Source: an uncultured Cellvibrio sp.
GTDB lineage: Bacteria; Pseudomonadota; Gammaproteobacteria; Pseudomonadales; Cellvibrionaceae
Direction of reading: 5' to 3'
NCBI GenBank assembly: GCA_946481095.1
Contig: CAMLML010000030.1
Span: 1 to 48,040, forward strand
DNA: 48,040 nt
Each line of letters opens with the position of its first letter. The first letter of the stretch is position 1. Of this stretch, positions 8,147 through 17,239 are shown one piece after another. Below the pieces are notes generated by a model. That model was not told the origin of the DNA. It worked only from the letters and a program-made list of their open reading frames with translations, and did not search any database. The position numbers and the translations under genes were made by a program.

Positions 8147-8565
8147 AGCAAACCTCATAAATGTAAACCAGACCAAAACGATCATTTATTTTGGCGACTC
8201 GTAATTGGGTGCTTAATACAGACCCAGAATAAAGAGATTAGATTAAGCGAAACTTAAACATGCTTAACATTTGTCACCATTAGTAGACAGCTCAATAGTG
8301 ATAACCTATTGAAGTTAAAATAGTTGATGTGGAAAATTCTGCGCCAAACAAGCCAGTGATTCAAAAATCCAGACGATACAGCATGAGAAATGTTACAAGC
8401 GTTAAAAAATAATTTTTTAAAAAGAAATTCCCATTATTAGGAAACACTTGTCGTTTGGATCCATTGATGCAGGTAGATGTTTACGGGATATAAAAAATCC
8501 CGGCTCTTAATACAGTAACCGGGATGGGTGTGGCAGGCAAAAACTGATAAGGTGTTGGCTTTAAT
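8147..8565. other. Gene-free stretch with a terminator and a small inverted repeat
   Basis: About 420 bases without a convincing gene. It holds the minus-strand terminator at 8490-8525 and a perfect seven-base inverted repeat (tcaatag at 8292-8298, ctattga at 8306-8312) that could be an operator for the small gene transcribed leftwards from 8146. I see no tRNA or ncRNA signature. Confidence 0.4.
8490..8525 (-). terminator. Rho-independent terminator of the TonB-receptor gene
   Basis: On the minus strand, arms atcccgg (8519-8525 reverse complement) and ccgggat (8497-8503 reverse complement) pair perfectly around a 15-base loop and are followed by six T residues. The hairpin sits about 40 bases after the stop at 8566. 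Confidence 0.8.
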
Positions 8566-10989
8566 TTACCACTCAAACATCAAGCCAAACAGTGGTAAAG
8601 CAGAACCGTCTTCTATTTCATCAACGCCGCGACGTTCGTTGAAATCGGAATCGCTCGGGTTATCAGATCCAAGCAAGTTAATAACATCAATAAAAGCGAT
8701 CACTTTGGTTCTGCCGAAAGTGCGGATATAGTCAAGGCGAACGTTCAATGCATTAAAGGTGTCATATCTATCGGTGTTGATGGAAATGGTTTCGCGTGAA
8801 TAGCGAAATGGCTGGCCTGCTCCCAATACATCTTCATTAATCAGATATTCATTGCGTGGTTTTCCTGATGCAAATTTCCAGCGCGATGAAACTTTCCAGC
8901 GTTGGTTAATTTCCCAGACACCACCAATACTGAAAATATGGGGGCGATTAAAACTGGCATCGTATTCCCTGCTGTCGGCAGTATCACGTTGAACGGCATC
9001 ATTGTAGGAATAGTTGATACTGGCTGACCAACCATCATCAAATTGACGGGTCAATGCGGTATCGACTCCAAAAGATGTTCCTGTTCCTTCATTACTAAAC
9101 GTTTTGTTGACACCATCGCCTTCGACAATCAGGTTATCCAACTCTTGATAATAAGGTTCGATAAAAAATTGCACGTCACTATTAATTTGATACGCAAAAC
9201 CGACACTGAATTGATCGATAACTTCGTTTTCCAATTTCGCAGCTGAAGCGTCACTGGCGCGATCCCCGAAGCGGGGCGCTTGATAATAACGGCCTGCGGT
9301 GGTTGTTACCCGCAAGTCATCATTAATCGGCCAGGTTGCACCAATACGCGGTGACAATAAATTCTCTTCCGAAAAATTGTCGCGCTCATATCTCACACCG
9401 GCACGAAAACTCCAGGCATCAAACAGAAAATCCTGATTGAGATAGGTAACATAATTGACTTCTTTTTGTTGATATTGGTTGTCCACCGCTTCAGGTGTTA
9501 ACACCACATATTTTTGTTGTGGGGAATCGCGATAATCATCCTGATCATAGGTATAACGAATCCAGTCATCTGTCAGGCTTAATGCAAATAACAAATCTGT
9601 CTGAATCACACGTAAGCCTGCAGAAAAACGTCCAAGATCATTGCCTGTTTCAAAATCCGTTTGTAATCCCAGCTCTGTTTCTTCACGCATCGAATTGAAA
9701 ATATTACTGCGCCGTGGAATATCTTCAGCATCAGTGCCTACTGGCACCTGATCAGGATAGGCTTCACCTATGGTGTTGTCTTCTTCGTAATTACGATGAT
9801 AAATTTGATTGGTTAATTGGCTTTCGCTACCAATTAATTTAGTCCAGGTGGCCGCAAACAAACTGTTATCCGTTTCGGTAGAAACCAGATCTGTACTGCC
9901 GTAATCCCCGCGTCCGGTTTCATCGGAAGCCAACACGTTATCGATATCGCGCAAATATTCTTCGGGTGCGTAGATCGCCAAAAATTTCAAACGGTCAGCA
10001 TCACCCAGCTCGGTAGATGTTTTTAAAATGATGTCCGTTAATTGCGGCGCGCCAATATCTTCCAAATCAATCATTTGAAATAAACGATCAAAATTGTAAT
10101 CGCGCGCCGAAAAAAGTACCGAGGTTTTATCATGAAAACCACTGGGGCCATCGTAACCAATTTCAAAACCGGCAATATCCAGACGCGTGCGATAAGACGC
10201 GGTTTCCGGATTGCCTTCTGCAACATCCAGTTTTAATAATGAACCGGATTTCCCACCATAAGCAGGGTTCCAGCCTCCCGGTTGAAATTCCGCTTTGCCA
10301 ATAGTGTTGGGCGCAAACACTGAATAACGGCCACCACCTTCAACTTCATCGGGATCACCAAAACTATCGCTGAAATGAACCAGATTTTCGAAAGGAACGC
10401 CATCAACCAAAATCAAATTATCACGAGGCCCGTTACCCCGAACTGTATAGCTGGAAAATTCGCCATCGCCAAATAAACCGGGCAAACCATCGAGTGAACG
10501 TAAAACATCACCGCCACTGCCTGCTGCGCTGTTTAAATCTTCGCGGTCAATATTACTGGAGCCAACAGGATTCAATGGATTTCCGCCCATGGATTTTCCC
10601 AACACCATGACTTCTGCAATACCGACATTCAAAAAACTCAGACGTGTTTCCAGTGGTGTGGTTTTATTTTTTTCCACTCGCACGCTGGGTAAGCGTTGGC
10701 GCTGGTAATTCGGGTGGCTCACAACCACCGCATATAACCCGGGTTGTAAATTACCGATCCTGGCAATTCCCTGATCATTTACATTTACCGTTTGCACTGC
10801 GCCATCGCGGGATGTGACCTTAACTGAAACACCGGTAAGGGGCCTTTGTGTATCGGCGTCAATAGCAATCAGACGAATCTTGCCTGTATCGGCATAAACA
10901 TTTACAGACAACAGAATAAAAAGCATTGCAAGTAATGTTTGCAAAAATGAATAAGATAAATTCCTTCGCGGAAAGCGTGATAAAAACAT
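8566..10989 (-). CDS. TonB-dependent outer-membrane receptor with N-terminal regulatory-like domain
   Basis: A protein of about 807 residues. A signal peptide ends near VNVYA; then comes a carboxypeptidase-regulatory-like beta-sandwich (about 30-110, GKIRLIAIDADTQRPLTGVSV). The plug domain follows (SSNIDREDL, DVLRSLDGLPGLFG, YTVRGNGPRDNLILVDGVP), then a 22-strand-type barrel (about 260-807). It would import a TonB-energised ligand, often a glycan or metal chelate in this group; the ligand is not evident. No Fur-like box was seen upstream. The ATG at 10989 has AGAGG six bases upstream and begins a normal signal peptide. An in-frame ATG at 11115 with AAGGA seven bases upstream would add 42 residues. 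Confidence 0.88.
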   Translation of the reverse strand: MFLSRFPRRNLSYSFLQTLLAMLFILLSVNVYADTGKIRLIAIDADTQRPLTGVSVKVTSRDGAVQTVNVNDQGIARIGNLQPGLYAVVVSHPNYQRQRLPSVRVEKNKTTPLETRLSFLNVGIAEVMVLGKSMGGNPLNPVGSSNIDREDLNSAAGSGGDVLRSLDGLPGLFGDGEFSSYTVRGNGPRDNLILVDGVPFENLVHFSDSFGDPDEVEGGGRYSVFAPNTIGKAEFQPGGWNPAYGGKSGSLLKLDVAEGNPETASYRTRLDIAGFEIGYDGPSGFHDKTSVLFSARDYNFDRLFQMIDLEDIGAPQLTDIILKTSTELGDADRLKFLAIYAPEEYLRDIDNVLASDETGRGDYGSTDLVSTETDNSLFAATWTKLIGSESQLTNQIYHRNYEEDNTIGEAYPDQVPVGTDAEDIPRRSNIFNSMREETELGLQTDFETGNDLGRFSAGLRVIQTDLLFALSLTDDWIRYTYDQDDYRDSPQQKYVVLTPEAVDNQYQQKEVNYVTYLNQDFLFDAWSFRAGVRYERDNFSEENLLSPRIGATWPINDDLRVTTTAGRYYQAPRFGDRASDASAAKLENEVIDQFSVGFAYQINSDVQFFIEPYYQELDNLIVEGDGVNKTFSNEGTGTSFGVDTALTRQFDDGWSASINYSYNDAVQRDTADSREYDASFNRPHIFSIGGVWEINQRWKVSSRWKFASGKPRNEYLINEDVLGAGQPFRYSRETISINTDRYDTFNALNVRLDYIRTFGRTKVIAFIDVINLLGSDNPSDSDFNERRGVDEIEDGSALPLFGLMFEW

Positions 10990-11428
10990 AACAGACCTCT
11001 TTAAATCCGAAGTGGTGGGTAACAGGAAGTGAAATCGTGAGTCTTGACAGGCAGGAAGGTAAAAATGAAATCTTTTTTGTCTCACTCGTTGATATAAACA
11101 CTCCATATTTCCCATAAAGTTTTCCTTTTAGTTGAGCTTGATGCCATATCCTATGACACTAGTATGCGAGCACTGTCCGGCGCTCAAATTAATGAATGTT
11201 GATTGTCTAACAAATCTGTTTTAAAAATATTACACAATCAATAAAAACGTCGAAACGCTTTCGCGGCAATCATGCAATAGAACTCAGGCAAAATCTACAA
11301 TAAATATTTTACGGCTCTCACAGATATACCAAAAAAATTAAAATTTGGTGTAATGAAAGAGGTCAGGCTGCAAAATTGCGCGCCAGCTTTCAAGCATTCT
11401 TAATCCATTTTTATACACCAGCAGACTC

Positions 11429-11457
11429 TTGCCAATATATATGGAATAGCATATATT
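11429..11457 (+). promoter_or_regulatory. Sigma-70 promoter of the ars operon
   Basis: TTGCCA at 11429-11434 and TATATT at 11452-11457 are separated by exactly 17 bases, giving a predicted transcription start near 11464, about 24 bases before the arsR ATG. The operator arms overlap the spacer and the start point. Confidence 0.75.
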
Positions 11458-11473
11458 TGAAAATCCATATATA
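11436..11473. promoter_or_regulatory. Probable ArsR operator (inverted repeat)
   Basis: A perfect ten-base inverted repeat: tatatatgga at 11436-11445 and tccatatata at 11464-11473. One arm lies between the -35 and -10 hexamers and the other at the predicted transcription start, which is where a repressor of the ArsR family would block RNA polymerase. Binding by this ArsR is inference. Confidence 0.65.
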
Positions 11474-11487
11474 AAACAAATACAATT

Positions 11488-11829
11488 ATGACTATAACTC
11501 CCGATCAACTCTGCAAAGCGCTTGCCGATGAAACCCGTATGCGTATCGCCTTGCTAATAACGCGCGAAAAAGAACTTTGTGTATGTGAGCTGACCTGTGC
11601 ACTGGATGTGAGTCAGCCAAAAATTTCGCGACATTTGGCACTGCTGCGAGAATCGAATCTGTTGGCCGATCGCCGCAAAGGGCAGTGGGTTTATTACCGA
11701 CTACATCCTGATTTACCCAACTGGGTAAGCAAAACATTAAAAATTTTATTGGATGCCAATCACGCATGGCTTGATGAAAACCATCAACGCTTATGTGAAA
11801 TGGAAGATCGGCCCAATCGTTGTTGTTAA
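11488..11829 (+). CDS. arsR: ArsR-family arsenite-responsive repressor
   Basis: A 113-residue winged-helix repressor. The metal-site segment ELCVCELTCAL places Cys31, Cys33 and Cys37 at the start of the DNA-recognition region, close to the CxC..C site of type I ArsR (third Cys one position later than in the E. coli plasmid protein). The recognition helix is VSQPKISRHLALLRES, and the wing follows with RRKGQWVYYRL. The protein ends in Cys-Cys, which may add metal ligands. It is first in the ars operon, 26 bases before the GAPDH gene. It should leave the operator at 11436-11473 when As(III) binds. Confidence 0.9.
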   Translation: MTITPDQLCKALADETRMRIALLITREKELCVCELTCALDVSQPKISRHLALLRESNLLADRRKGQWVYYRLHPDLPNWVSKTLKILLDANHAWLDENHQRLCEMEDRPNRCC

Positions 11830-11855
11830 TACAATCTTGTTAATGAGAAAAATGT

Positions 11856-12863
11856 ATGAAGAAAATTAAAGTCGGTATTAACGGTTTTGGTCGCATTGGC
11901 CGATTGGCTTTGCGTGCAGCCTGGGATTGGCCGGAGCTGGAATTTGTACAAATCAATGATCCCGCAGGCAATGCAGATATTTTTTCACATTTATTGAAAT
12001 TCGATTCAGTACAAGGTATTTGGCAAAATGAAGTGACTACCGAAAATAATGCAATCAAGATTGGTGATAAAACAATATCACTCACACAAAATAAATTAAT
12101 TCAGGATACTGATTGGTCAGCTTGCGATGTAGTGATTGAATCCAGCGGCAAAATGCGTGATACAAAAGTACTGCAAGCTTATTTGGATCAAGGTGTAAAA
12201 CGTGTGGTTGTCAGCGCGCCTGTTAAAGAAACGGGGGTATTAAATGTTGTGATGGGTGTGAATGATTATTTGTTTGATCCGCAACAACATCGCATAGTCA
12301 CAGCGGCTTCTTGTACCACGAATTGTTTGGCGCCTGTGGTAAAAGTGATTCATGAAAAGCTTGGCATCAAACATGGTTCTATTACTACCATTCACAATTT
12401 AACCAATACGCAATCCATTCTTGATCAACCTCATAAAGATTTACGTCGTGCGCGCGCTTGCGGTTCTAATTTAATTCCCACTACAACCGGTTCTGCCACC
12501 GCAATTGCTGAAATATTTCCTGAATTACGTGGGCGATTAAATGGCCATGCTGTACGTGTACCTTTGGCGAATGCTTCTTTAACGGATTGTGTATTTGAAG
12601 TAAATCGTGAAACCAGCGTTGAAGAAGTGAATCAATTTTTAAAATCTGCCAGCGAAAACGAACTGAAAAATATTTTGGGTTACGAAGAGCGGCCTCTGGT
12701 TTCTATTGATTATTGCGGTGATCCGCGATCTTCAATTGTCGATGCTTTGTCAACTATGGTGATTAATAAAACACAAGTGAAGATTTACGCCTGGTATGAC
12801 AATGAATGGGGTTATGCGAACCGCACTGTGGAGTTGGCGAGATTGGTTGGTTCCCCACTTTGA
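11856..12863 (+). CDS. ArsJ-associated glyceraldehyde-3-phosphate dehydrogenase
   Basis: A 335-residue GAPDH with the NAD-binding opening [11 protein letters not shown] and catalytic Cys153 in [11 protein letters not shown], followed by the active-site His in [10 protein letters not shown]. In ArsJ operons this enzyme is known to use arsenate in place of phosphate, forming 1-arseno-3-phosphoglycerate, which ArsJ then exports; together they give arsenate resistance without reduction. Its position between arsR and arsJ supports that role over glycolysis. The protein ends with VGSPL, where the last codons and the stop lie in the repeat starting at 12849. Confidence 0.92.
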   Translation: MKKIKVGINGFGRIGRLALRAAWDWPELEFVQINDPAGNADIFSHLLKFDSVQGIWQNEVTTENNAIKIGDKTISLTQNKLIQDTDWSACDVVIESSGKMRDTKVLQAYLDQGVKRVVVSAPVKETGVLNVVMGVNDYLFDPQQHRIVTAASCTTNCLAPVVKVIHEKLGIKHGSITTIHNLTNTQSILDQPHKDLRRARACGSNLIPTTTGSATAIAEIFPELRGRLNGHAVRVPLANASLTDCVFEVNRETSVEEVNQFLKSASENELKNILGYEERPLVSIDYCGDPRSSIVDALSTMVINKTQVKIYAWYDNEWGYANRTVELARLVGSPL

Positions 12864-12952
12864 AAAAGGGGGGCTAGGGGGGATTTAAAATTTTCATACA
12901 ATTGACCATCTTAAATCCCTCCCCCGCCTCCCTTTTTCAAAGGGAGGAGCCA
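12849..12952. repeat. Long palindromic repeat inside the ars operon, copy 1
   Basis: The arms ccccactttgaaaaaggg and ccctttttcaaaggg, with inner arms ggggggattta and taaatccctccccc, can fold into one long hairpin. A near-identical copy lies at 43970-44073 in the same orientation. It supplies the stop codon of the GAPDH gene and lies between it and arsJ, so it may modulate readthrough or mRNA stability. Confidence 0.85.
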
Positions 12953-13007
12953 ATTCTTGCCGAGTCGGGGTTTCTCAAAATGAAAAACAAAAATTACGAA
13001 GCAAATT

Positions 13008-14198
13008 ATGAATAAAAATATCCGCCAATACACAATAGTCACCGGAAACTATTGGGCCTTTACGCTCACCGATGGCGCTTTGCGTATGTTGGTGGTTTTG
13101 TATTTTTATCAATTGAATTACACGCCATTGCAGATTGCCAGTTTGTTTTTGTTTTATGAATTTTTTGGTGTGGTGACTAATTTATTGGGTGGATATTTGG
13201 GGGCGCGTTTGGGATTAAACCGCACCATGAATCTCGGTTTGTTTTTGCAAATTATGGCATTGATGCTGCTTACACTACCTGCGGCATGGTTATCGATTCC
13301 GTTAGTGATGCTGGCGCAAGCAATTTCCGGTATTGCCAAAGATCTGAATAAGATGAGTGCAAAAAGTGCAATTAAATTGCTGGTGCCTGAAAATGAAAAT
13401 CAGCGATTGTTTCGCTGGGTTGCATTATTAACAGGATCAAAAAATGCATTAAAGGGTGTTGGATTTTTTCTGGGTGGATTGTTATTAACCCTGCTGGGAT
13501 TTCAGCAAGCCATATTATACATGGCGATTGTGTTGGCATTGGTTTGGATGGCCAGTTTATTTTTGCTGTCGCAAGATTTGGGAAAAGCCAAACACAAACC
13601 AAAATTTCATGATTTGTTTTCAAAAAGTCGCCACATTAATTTATTGTCAGCGGCGCGTTTGTGTTTGTTTGCGGCGCGCGATGTTTGGTTTGTGGTGGCG
13701 CTGCCGGTATATTTGAGCAGTCAATTTCAGTGGAGTTTTTGGCAGACCAGTGGATTTCTTGCCAGCTGGGTGATTGGTTACGGGATCATTCAATCCATTT
13801 CACCTCTTGTTGTAGGTAAATCCCCTGGTGGAAAGACAGCATTTTTATTGGCGGCAGCGCTCACACTGATGACAGCTACATTTGCTTTAACCATGAATCT
13901 ATTTCCCTCTGTCAGTGTATTAATGGTGGGGTTAATTATTTTCGGGATTTTATTTGCGTTTAATTCATCGGTGCACAGTTATTTAATTGTGCATTACGCA
14001 AAAGCGGATGGTGTATCACTGGATGTAGGTTTTTATTATATGGCTAATGCCATAGGGCGATTGTTGGGTACAGTCTTATCGGGATGGATTTATCAACAAT
14101 GGGGAATGGTTGCCTGTTTGTGGTGTGCAGCTTTGTTGATTGGTCTGGCAAGTGTGGTTTCCATTCGGTTATCCAATATTGGGCAAATGTATGATTGA
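13008..14198 (+). CDS. arsJ: ArsJ organoarsenical efflux permease (MFS)
   Basis: A 396-residue inner-membrane transporter with about twelve hydrophobic helices. The opening (YTIVTGNYWAFTLTDGALRM) and the region ISGIAKDLNKMSAKSAIK are characteristic of ArsJ. It exports 1-arseno-3-phosphoglycerate made by the adjacent GAPDH; the extruded compound breaks down to arsenate outside the cytoplasm. Upstream it is separated from GAPDH by a 145-base gap filled by a palindromic repeat. Downstream, the ATP-grasp-like gene starts eight bases before its stop. Ribosome site is weak (GAAG). Confidence 0.92.
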   Translation: MNKNIRQYTIVTGNYWAFTLTDGALRMLVVLYFYQLNYTPLQIASLFLFYEFFGVVTNLLGGYLGARLGLNRTMNLGLFLQIMALMLLTLPAAWLSIPLVMLAQAISGIAKDLNKMSAKSAIKLLVPENENQRLFRWVALLTGSKNALKGVGFFLGGLLLTLLGFQQAILYMAIVLALVWMASLFLLSQDLGKAKHKPKFHDLFSKSRHINLLSAARLCLFAARDVWFVVALPVYLSSQFQWSFWQTSGFLASWVIGYGIIQSISPLVVGKSPGGKTAFLLAAALTLMTATFALTMNLFPSVSVLMVGLIIFGILFAFNSSVHSYLIVHYAKADGVSLDVGFYYMANAIGRLLGTVLSGWIYQQWGMVACLWCAALLIGLASVVSIRLSNIGQMYD

Positions 14199-15453
14199 TG
14201 ACAATTCCTGCCAAAGCAATTGCAATTCCACCGCTCATAATTTGAATCAACATTGTTATTGCAAAACACTGGATAACAATTTGCTGCTGGAATTGTTGCA
14301 AGATGATAATTTGGCGACAGAAATTTTTGTGTCGCATCCGCAATTGTTTTCGAACACGGCAGCATTTATTTCACTGGATCAGTGGATGCAATTAAAACAA
14401 ATAGTAGAAGCCATTGAACGCGTCGTGCACTTATCCGGCTTTCAACAAAAAATAATTACGCAGGAAGCGCAACGCAATGTGGCAGCAGGGGTGTTTGTAG
14501 GTGTTGATTTTCATATGGGTGAATCTGGCCCCAAGGTCATTGAAATCAATACCAATGCCGGAGGTGGTTTTTTAAATGCCGCTTTGCTCGCAGCGCAAAC
14601 AGCTTGCTGTGAAGTGTTGAATCCCGCTCTGCCATTAGTGGAAAAACAATTACAGGATGAATTTGTTGCTATGTTTCGCCATGAATGGCGATTGTGTCAT
14701 GGCGATAAACCACTGGCGACTATAGCGATTGTTGATCAACAACCCGAGCAACAATTTTTATACCCCGAATTTCGGATTGCGCAATCTGTATTGCAAAATG
14801 CAGGTTTCAATGTATTCATTGTTGATCCATACGGGCTGCAATGGAATGGTGAAGGTCTTTACTTTCAAGGCGAAAAAATTGATTTAATTTATAATCGGCT
14901 GACTGATTTTTCATTCAGTGAGACTGACCATCATCATTTGCGTCAAGCTTATGATCAGAATGCGGTTGTGATAACACCCAACCCCTTTCATCATGCAATT
15001 TATGCCGACAAACGCAATTTAATTTTGCTGGGCGATAAATCGTTTTTGCAAAATTGTGCGGCCACTGATGATGACATTAATACCTTGCAACAAGCGATAC
15101 CGAAAACCCGTGCATTAACACTGGAAAATGCTCACCAACTTTGGCAGGAACGAAAACAATTATTTTTTAAACCTGCCTGTGGTTTTGGCAGTAAAGCCAC
15201 TTATCGCGGCGATAAAATTACGACCAAAGTGTGGCAGGATATTGTGCAAGCCAATTACATAGCACAAGAGTTGATCCCGCCGGGGCAGCGCAGTGTTTCA
15301 GTGGATAACCGGCAGACGGAATTAAAAATGGATATTCGCGCTTACGCTTATCAAGGAAAAATACAATTATTAGCTGCCCGTCTTTATCAAGGTCAAACCA
15401 CTAACTTCAGAACGGAAGGCGGTGGTTTTGCTCCGGTTTTTGTTGTGGAGTAA
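14191..15453 (+). CDS. Putative ATP-grasp enzyme, last gene of the ars operon
   Basis: A 420-residue soluble protein of no family I can name. The ATG at 14191 overlaps the arsJ stop by eight bases. ATP-grasp features: FFKPACGFGSK (about 326-335, a Lys plus glycine-rich nucleotide loop), the hinge segment YIAQELIPPG (356-365) and LKMDIR (378-383). The motif VIEINTNAGGG at 116-126 looks like the metal-binding ExN of ATP-grasp enzymes but precedes the ATP-binding Lys, which suggests a circular permutation. The first 24 residues hold four cysteines (7, 11, 22, 24), a possible arsenic or zinc site. Translational coupling implies a role in the arsenate pathway. The reaction is unknown, possibly a ligase acting on an arsenic-containing or thiol compound. 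Confidence 0.75.
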   Translation: MIDDNSCQSNCNSTAHNLNQHCYCKTLDNNLLLELLQDDNLATEIFVSHPQLFSNTAAFISLDQWMQLKQIVEAIERVVHLSGFQQKIITQEAQRNVAAGVFVGVDFHMGESGPKVIEINTNAGGGFLNAALLAAQTACCEVLNPALPLVEKQLQDEFVAMFRHEWRLCHGDKPLATIAIVDQQPEQQFLYPEFRIAQSVLQNAGFNVFIVDPYGLQWNGEGLYFQGEKIDLIYNRLTDFSFSETDHHHLRQAYDQNAVVITPNPFHHAIYADKRNLILLGDKSFLQNCAATDDDINTLQQAIPKTRALTLENAHQLWQERKQLFFKPACGFGSKATYRGDKITTKVWQDIVQANYIAQELIPPGQRSVSVDNRQTELKMDIRAYAYQGKIQLLAARLYQGQTTNFRTEGGGFAPVFVVE

Positions 15454-15481
15454 TTTTCCATCCCTGATTCTGACATAGCAT

Positions 15482-17017
15482 CTAATTCTGGCTCGGCTTA
15501 AAGCCTATTCTAAAACCACCCCAATGCCGACCTTTCACATAAATGGGAACGGAAAGATCGTGCATGACTTCACCGGTATCACGCTTATAGGTTTGTAACA
15601 ACATGGGCAAAGTATTGGCGCCACAGCGAATGCCGGTGCGGTCATTGAATATGCGTTTGGTACGATTGTTTATGAGGTCTTGTGCCAAATTTCCGGTGAG
15701 TGGTTGTGCATATTTTTTATTGTGCGTTGGAAAATAACCTTTGGTATCCACAGCACCGGCGAAAGCGATTTCGGAATGGCGCGCCAGAATAGGTTCTTGA
15801 ATGTCTGGAAAGTGTTTGTCAGTGTAATCATCGTAGGCTGTTTTGTATTTCTGTGGTTGGGTTTTAGGAATGGGTTTATAGTCTTGTGTGAACAAATCGA
15901 TCTCACTAAAAATGCGCTGCTCAATTCCTCGTTCTAAAATTTTCCCAATCTCGCTGGATGCATTAATGGCTTCTTGCAAAATGTTGGAAAAAAACAATCG
16001 ATCACTTAATGTAGCCAGATCACCAAAAATAGATTCAGTTTCGAGCGAAACATCCGTCGCTTGTTGGCTGATAGTTAAGGTAGTCTTATCGGCAGTTTCA
16101 AGTGCCTTGCTAATATGATTAATTGAATCTTTAATTGATTTGCTGGTTGACTCCAATTCTTCACTGACAATTTCAATTTTATTGAGCGATGCAGAAGAAT
16201 TTTGAACCTCCGCATTCACTTGTTTGAAACCCTGGACAGTCGATTCAAGTTCGACTTTCACCTGATCACTGTTATCTTTTAACGCCTGCATTTGTTGCCC
16301 GGCACTTTGGCTTTGTTGTCTGATATCCATCAGCATTGAAGCAATGTCTTTGGTTGCAGATGCTGTTTTACCCGCGAGCATTCTTACTTCGTCTGCCACT
16401 ACCGCAAAACCTCGCCCTTGTTCACCTGCACGAGCGGCTTCAATTGCAGCATTAAGTGCAAGCAAGTTGGTTTGTTCAGCCACACTTTTAATCACTTCGG
16501 TGATGCGTTGAATATTATCCGCACTGGTTTGCAACACACTGAATTGACTGGCGACTTGATTAATCGTTTCTGCCAATTGTCCCACGCGTGAGACACCTGA
16601 ACCCAGGCGTGCATCAGCCGTTGAACAAGCCGTTGCTGTTTGACTGATAGTGGCGGCCACCGTTTGCAGATTTTGTGAAAGATCCGTACTGCTAGTGGCA
16701 AGCTGGGTACTGGCAGCAAGAATTTGGGTGCTTTGTTGTGAGCTGGATTCAATATCTTTATGCAAGCGATCAATGCAGGAAGACACTTCTGCAGCACCTC
16801 GTGCCATTTTCGATGTTGCGCGGCTCACCGAATCTGCCATTTTGCTTAGCGGATTAACTTGATTGGTTTCTTGAATAATTTCTGGTTGATTAAAACCATA
16901 CACTGAGTAAGCCACCAATCCTGCCGCTGGTATAAAACCCAACAAATAGGGTAAATCCATCCAGATCCCCAGCAATAATAAGACGATAAAGCCAGCAAAT
17001 AGAAAATGACGGTTCAT
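15482..17017 (-). CDS. Methyl-accepting chemotaxis protein with C-terminal sensor domain
   Basis: A 511-residue chemoreceptor. The ATG at 17017 is followed directly by a hydrophobic hairpin of about 45 residues ([20 protein letters not shown], then [16 protein letters not shown]) with almost no periplasmic loop. The long helical signalling part includes the conserved hairpin tip [20 protein letters not shown]. The last 110 residues form a Cache-like domain ([33 protein letters not shown]). Sensing therefore probably happens in the cytoplasm, C-terminal to the signalling part. No che genes are nearby. An in-frame ATG at 17077 would add 20 residues. Confidence 0.88.
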   Translation of the reverse strand: MNRHFLFAGFIVLLLLGIWMDLPYLLGFIPAAGLVAYSVYGFNQPEIIQETNQVNPLSKMADSVSRATSKMARGAAEVSSCIDRLHKDIESSSQQSTQILAASTQLATSSTDLSQNLQTVAATISQTATACSTADARLGSGVSRVGQLAETINQVASQFSVLQTSADNIQRITEVIKSVAEQTNLLALNAAIEAARAGEQGRGFAVVADEVRMLAGKTASATKDIASMLMDIRQQSQSAGQQMQALKDNSDQVKVELESTVQGFKQVNAEVQNSSASLNKIEIVSEELESTSKSIKDSINHISKALETADKTTLTISQQATDVSLETESIFGDLATLSDRLFFSNILQEAINASSEIGKILERGIEQRIFSEIDLFTQDYKPIPKTQPQKYKTAYDDYTDKHFPDIQEPILARHSEIAFAGAVDTKGYFPTHNKKYAQPLTGNLAQDLINNRTKRIFNDRTGIRCGANTLPMLLQTYKRDTGEVMHDLSVPIYVKGRHWGGFRIGFKPSQN

Positions 17018-17152
17018 GAAATAGGCTCGGATATTAATGTTATTGACTGAGTTTAGCAGTGGATTGGCGTGGCGCAATAATGCGGATTTGTATTGCTATT
17101 ACCCTTGTGCAGAAGACGTGAGCGGAGTGGACAGGAGGTTTTGCAGATGAAA

Positions 17153-17217
17153 TGACGGAAATTTTATAACAAACCAAATGATGTCAAATGAAATAATATT
17201 CACCCGAATTTCCGTCA
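17153..17217. promoter_or_regulatory. Inverted repeat and possible promoter of the chemoreceptor gene
   Basis: Perfect eleven-base arms tgacggaaatt (17153-17163) and aatttccgtca (17207-17217) enclose 43 bases. On the minus strand TTGACA (17187-17182) is followed after 15 bases by TAAAAT (17166-17161), a suboptimal promoter pointing to the chemoreceptor. The arms could be an operator or the base of a terminator for the phospholipase gene. Confidence 0.35.
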
Positions 17218-17239
17218 GGATTTTACGTTTTAACAATAA

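Larger units (their letters stand above)
10990..11487. promoter_or_regulatory. Divergent intergenic region, TonB receptor / ars operon
   Basis: About 500 bases between divergent genes. The right end holds the ars promoter and operator described separately. The left 126 bases are an in-frame extension of the TonB-receptor gene. The middle (about 11120-11400) is AT-rich with no further gene I can support. Confidence 0.5.

Noticed and set aside
7940..8185. Longer form of the small membrane protein starting at 8185
   Set aside because: The upstream start has no ribosome site, while ATG 8146 has GAGG well placed.
8147..8565. Small RNA gene in the gap
   Set aside because: Only a terminator on the minus strand is clear, and it belongs to the TonB-receptor gene; no promoter was found.
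11856..12863. Housekeeping glycolytic GAPDH
   Set aside because: Its place between arsR and arsJ makes the arsenate-linked enzyme far more likely, though glycolytic activity is not excluded.
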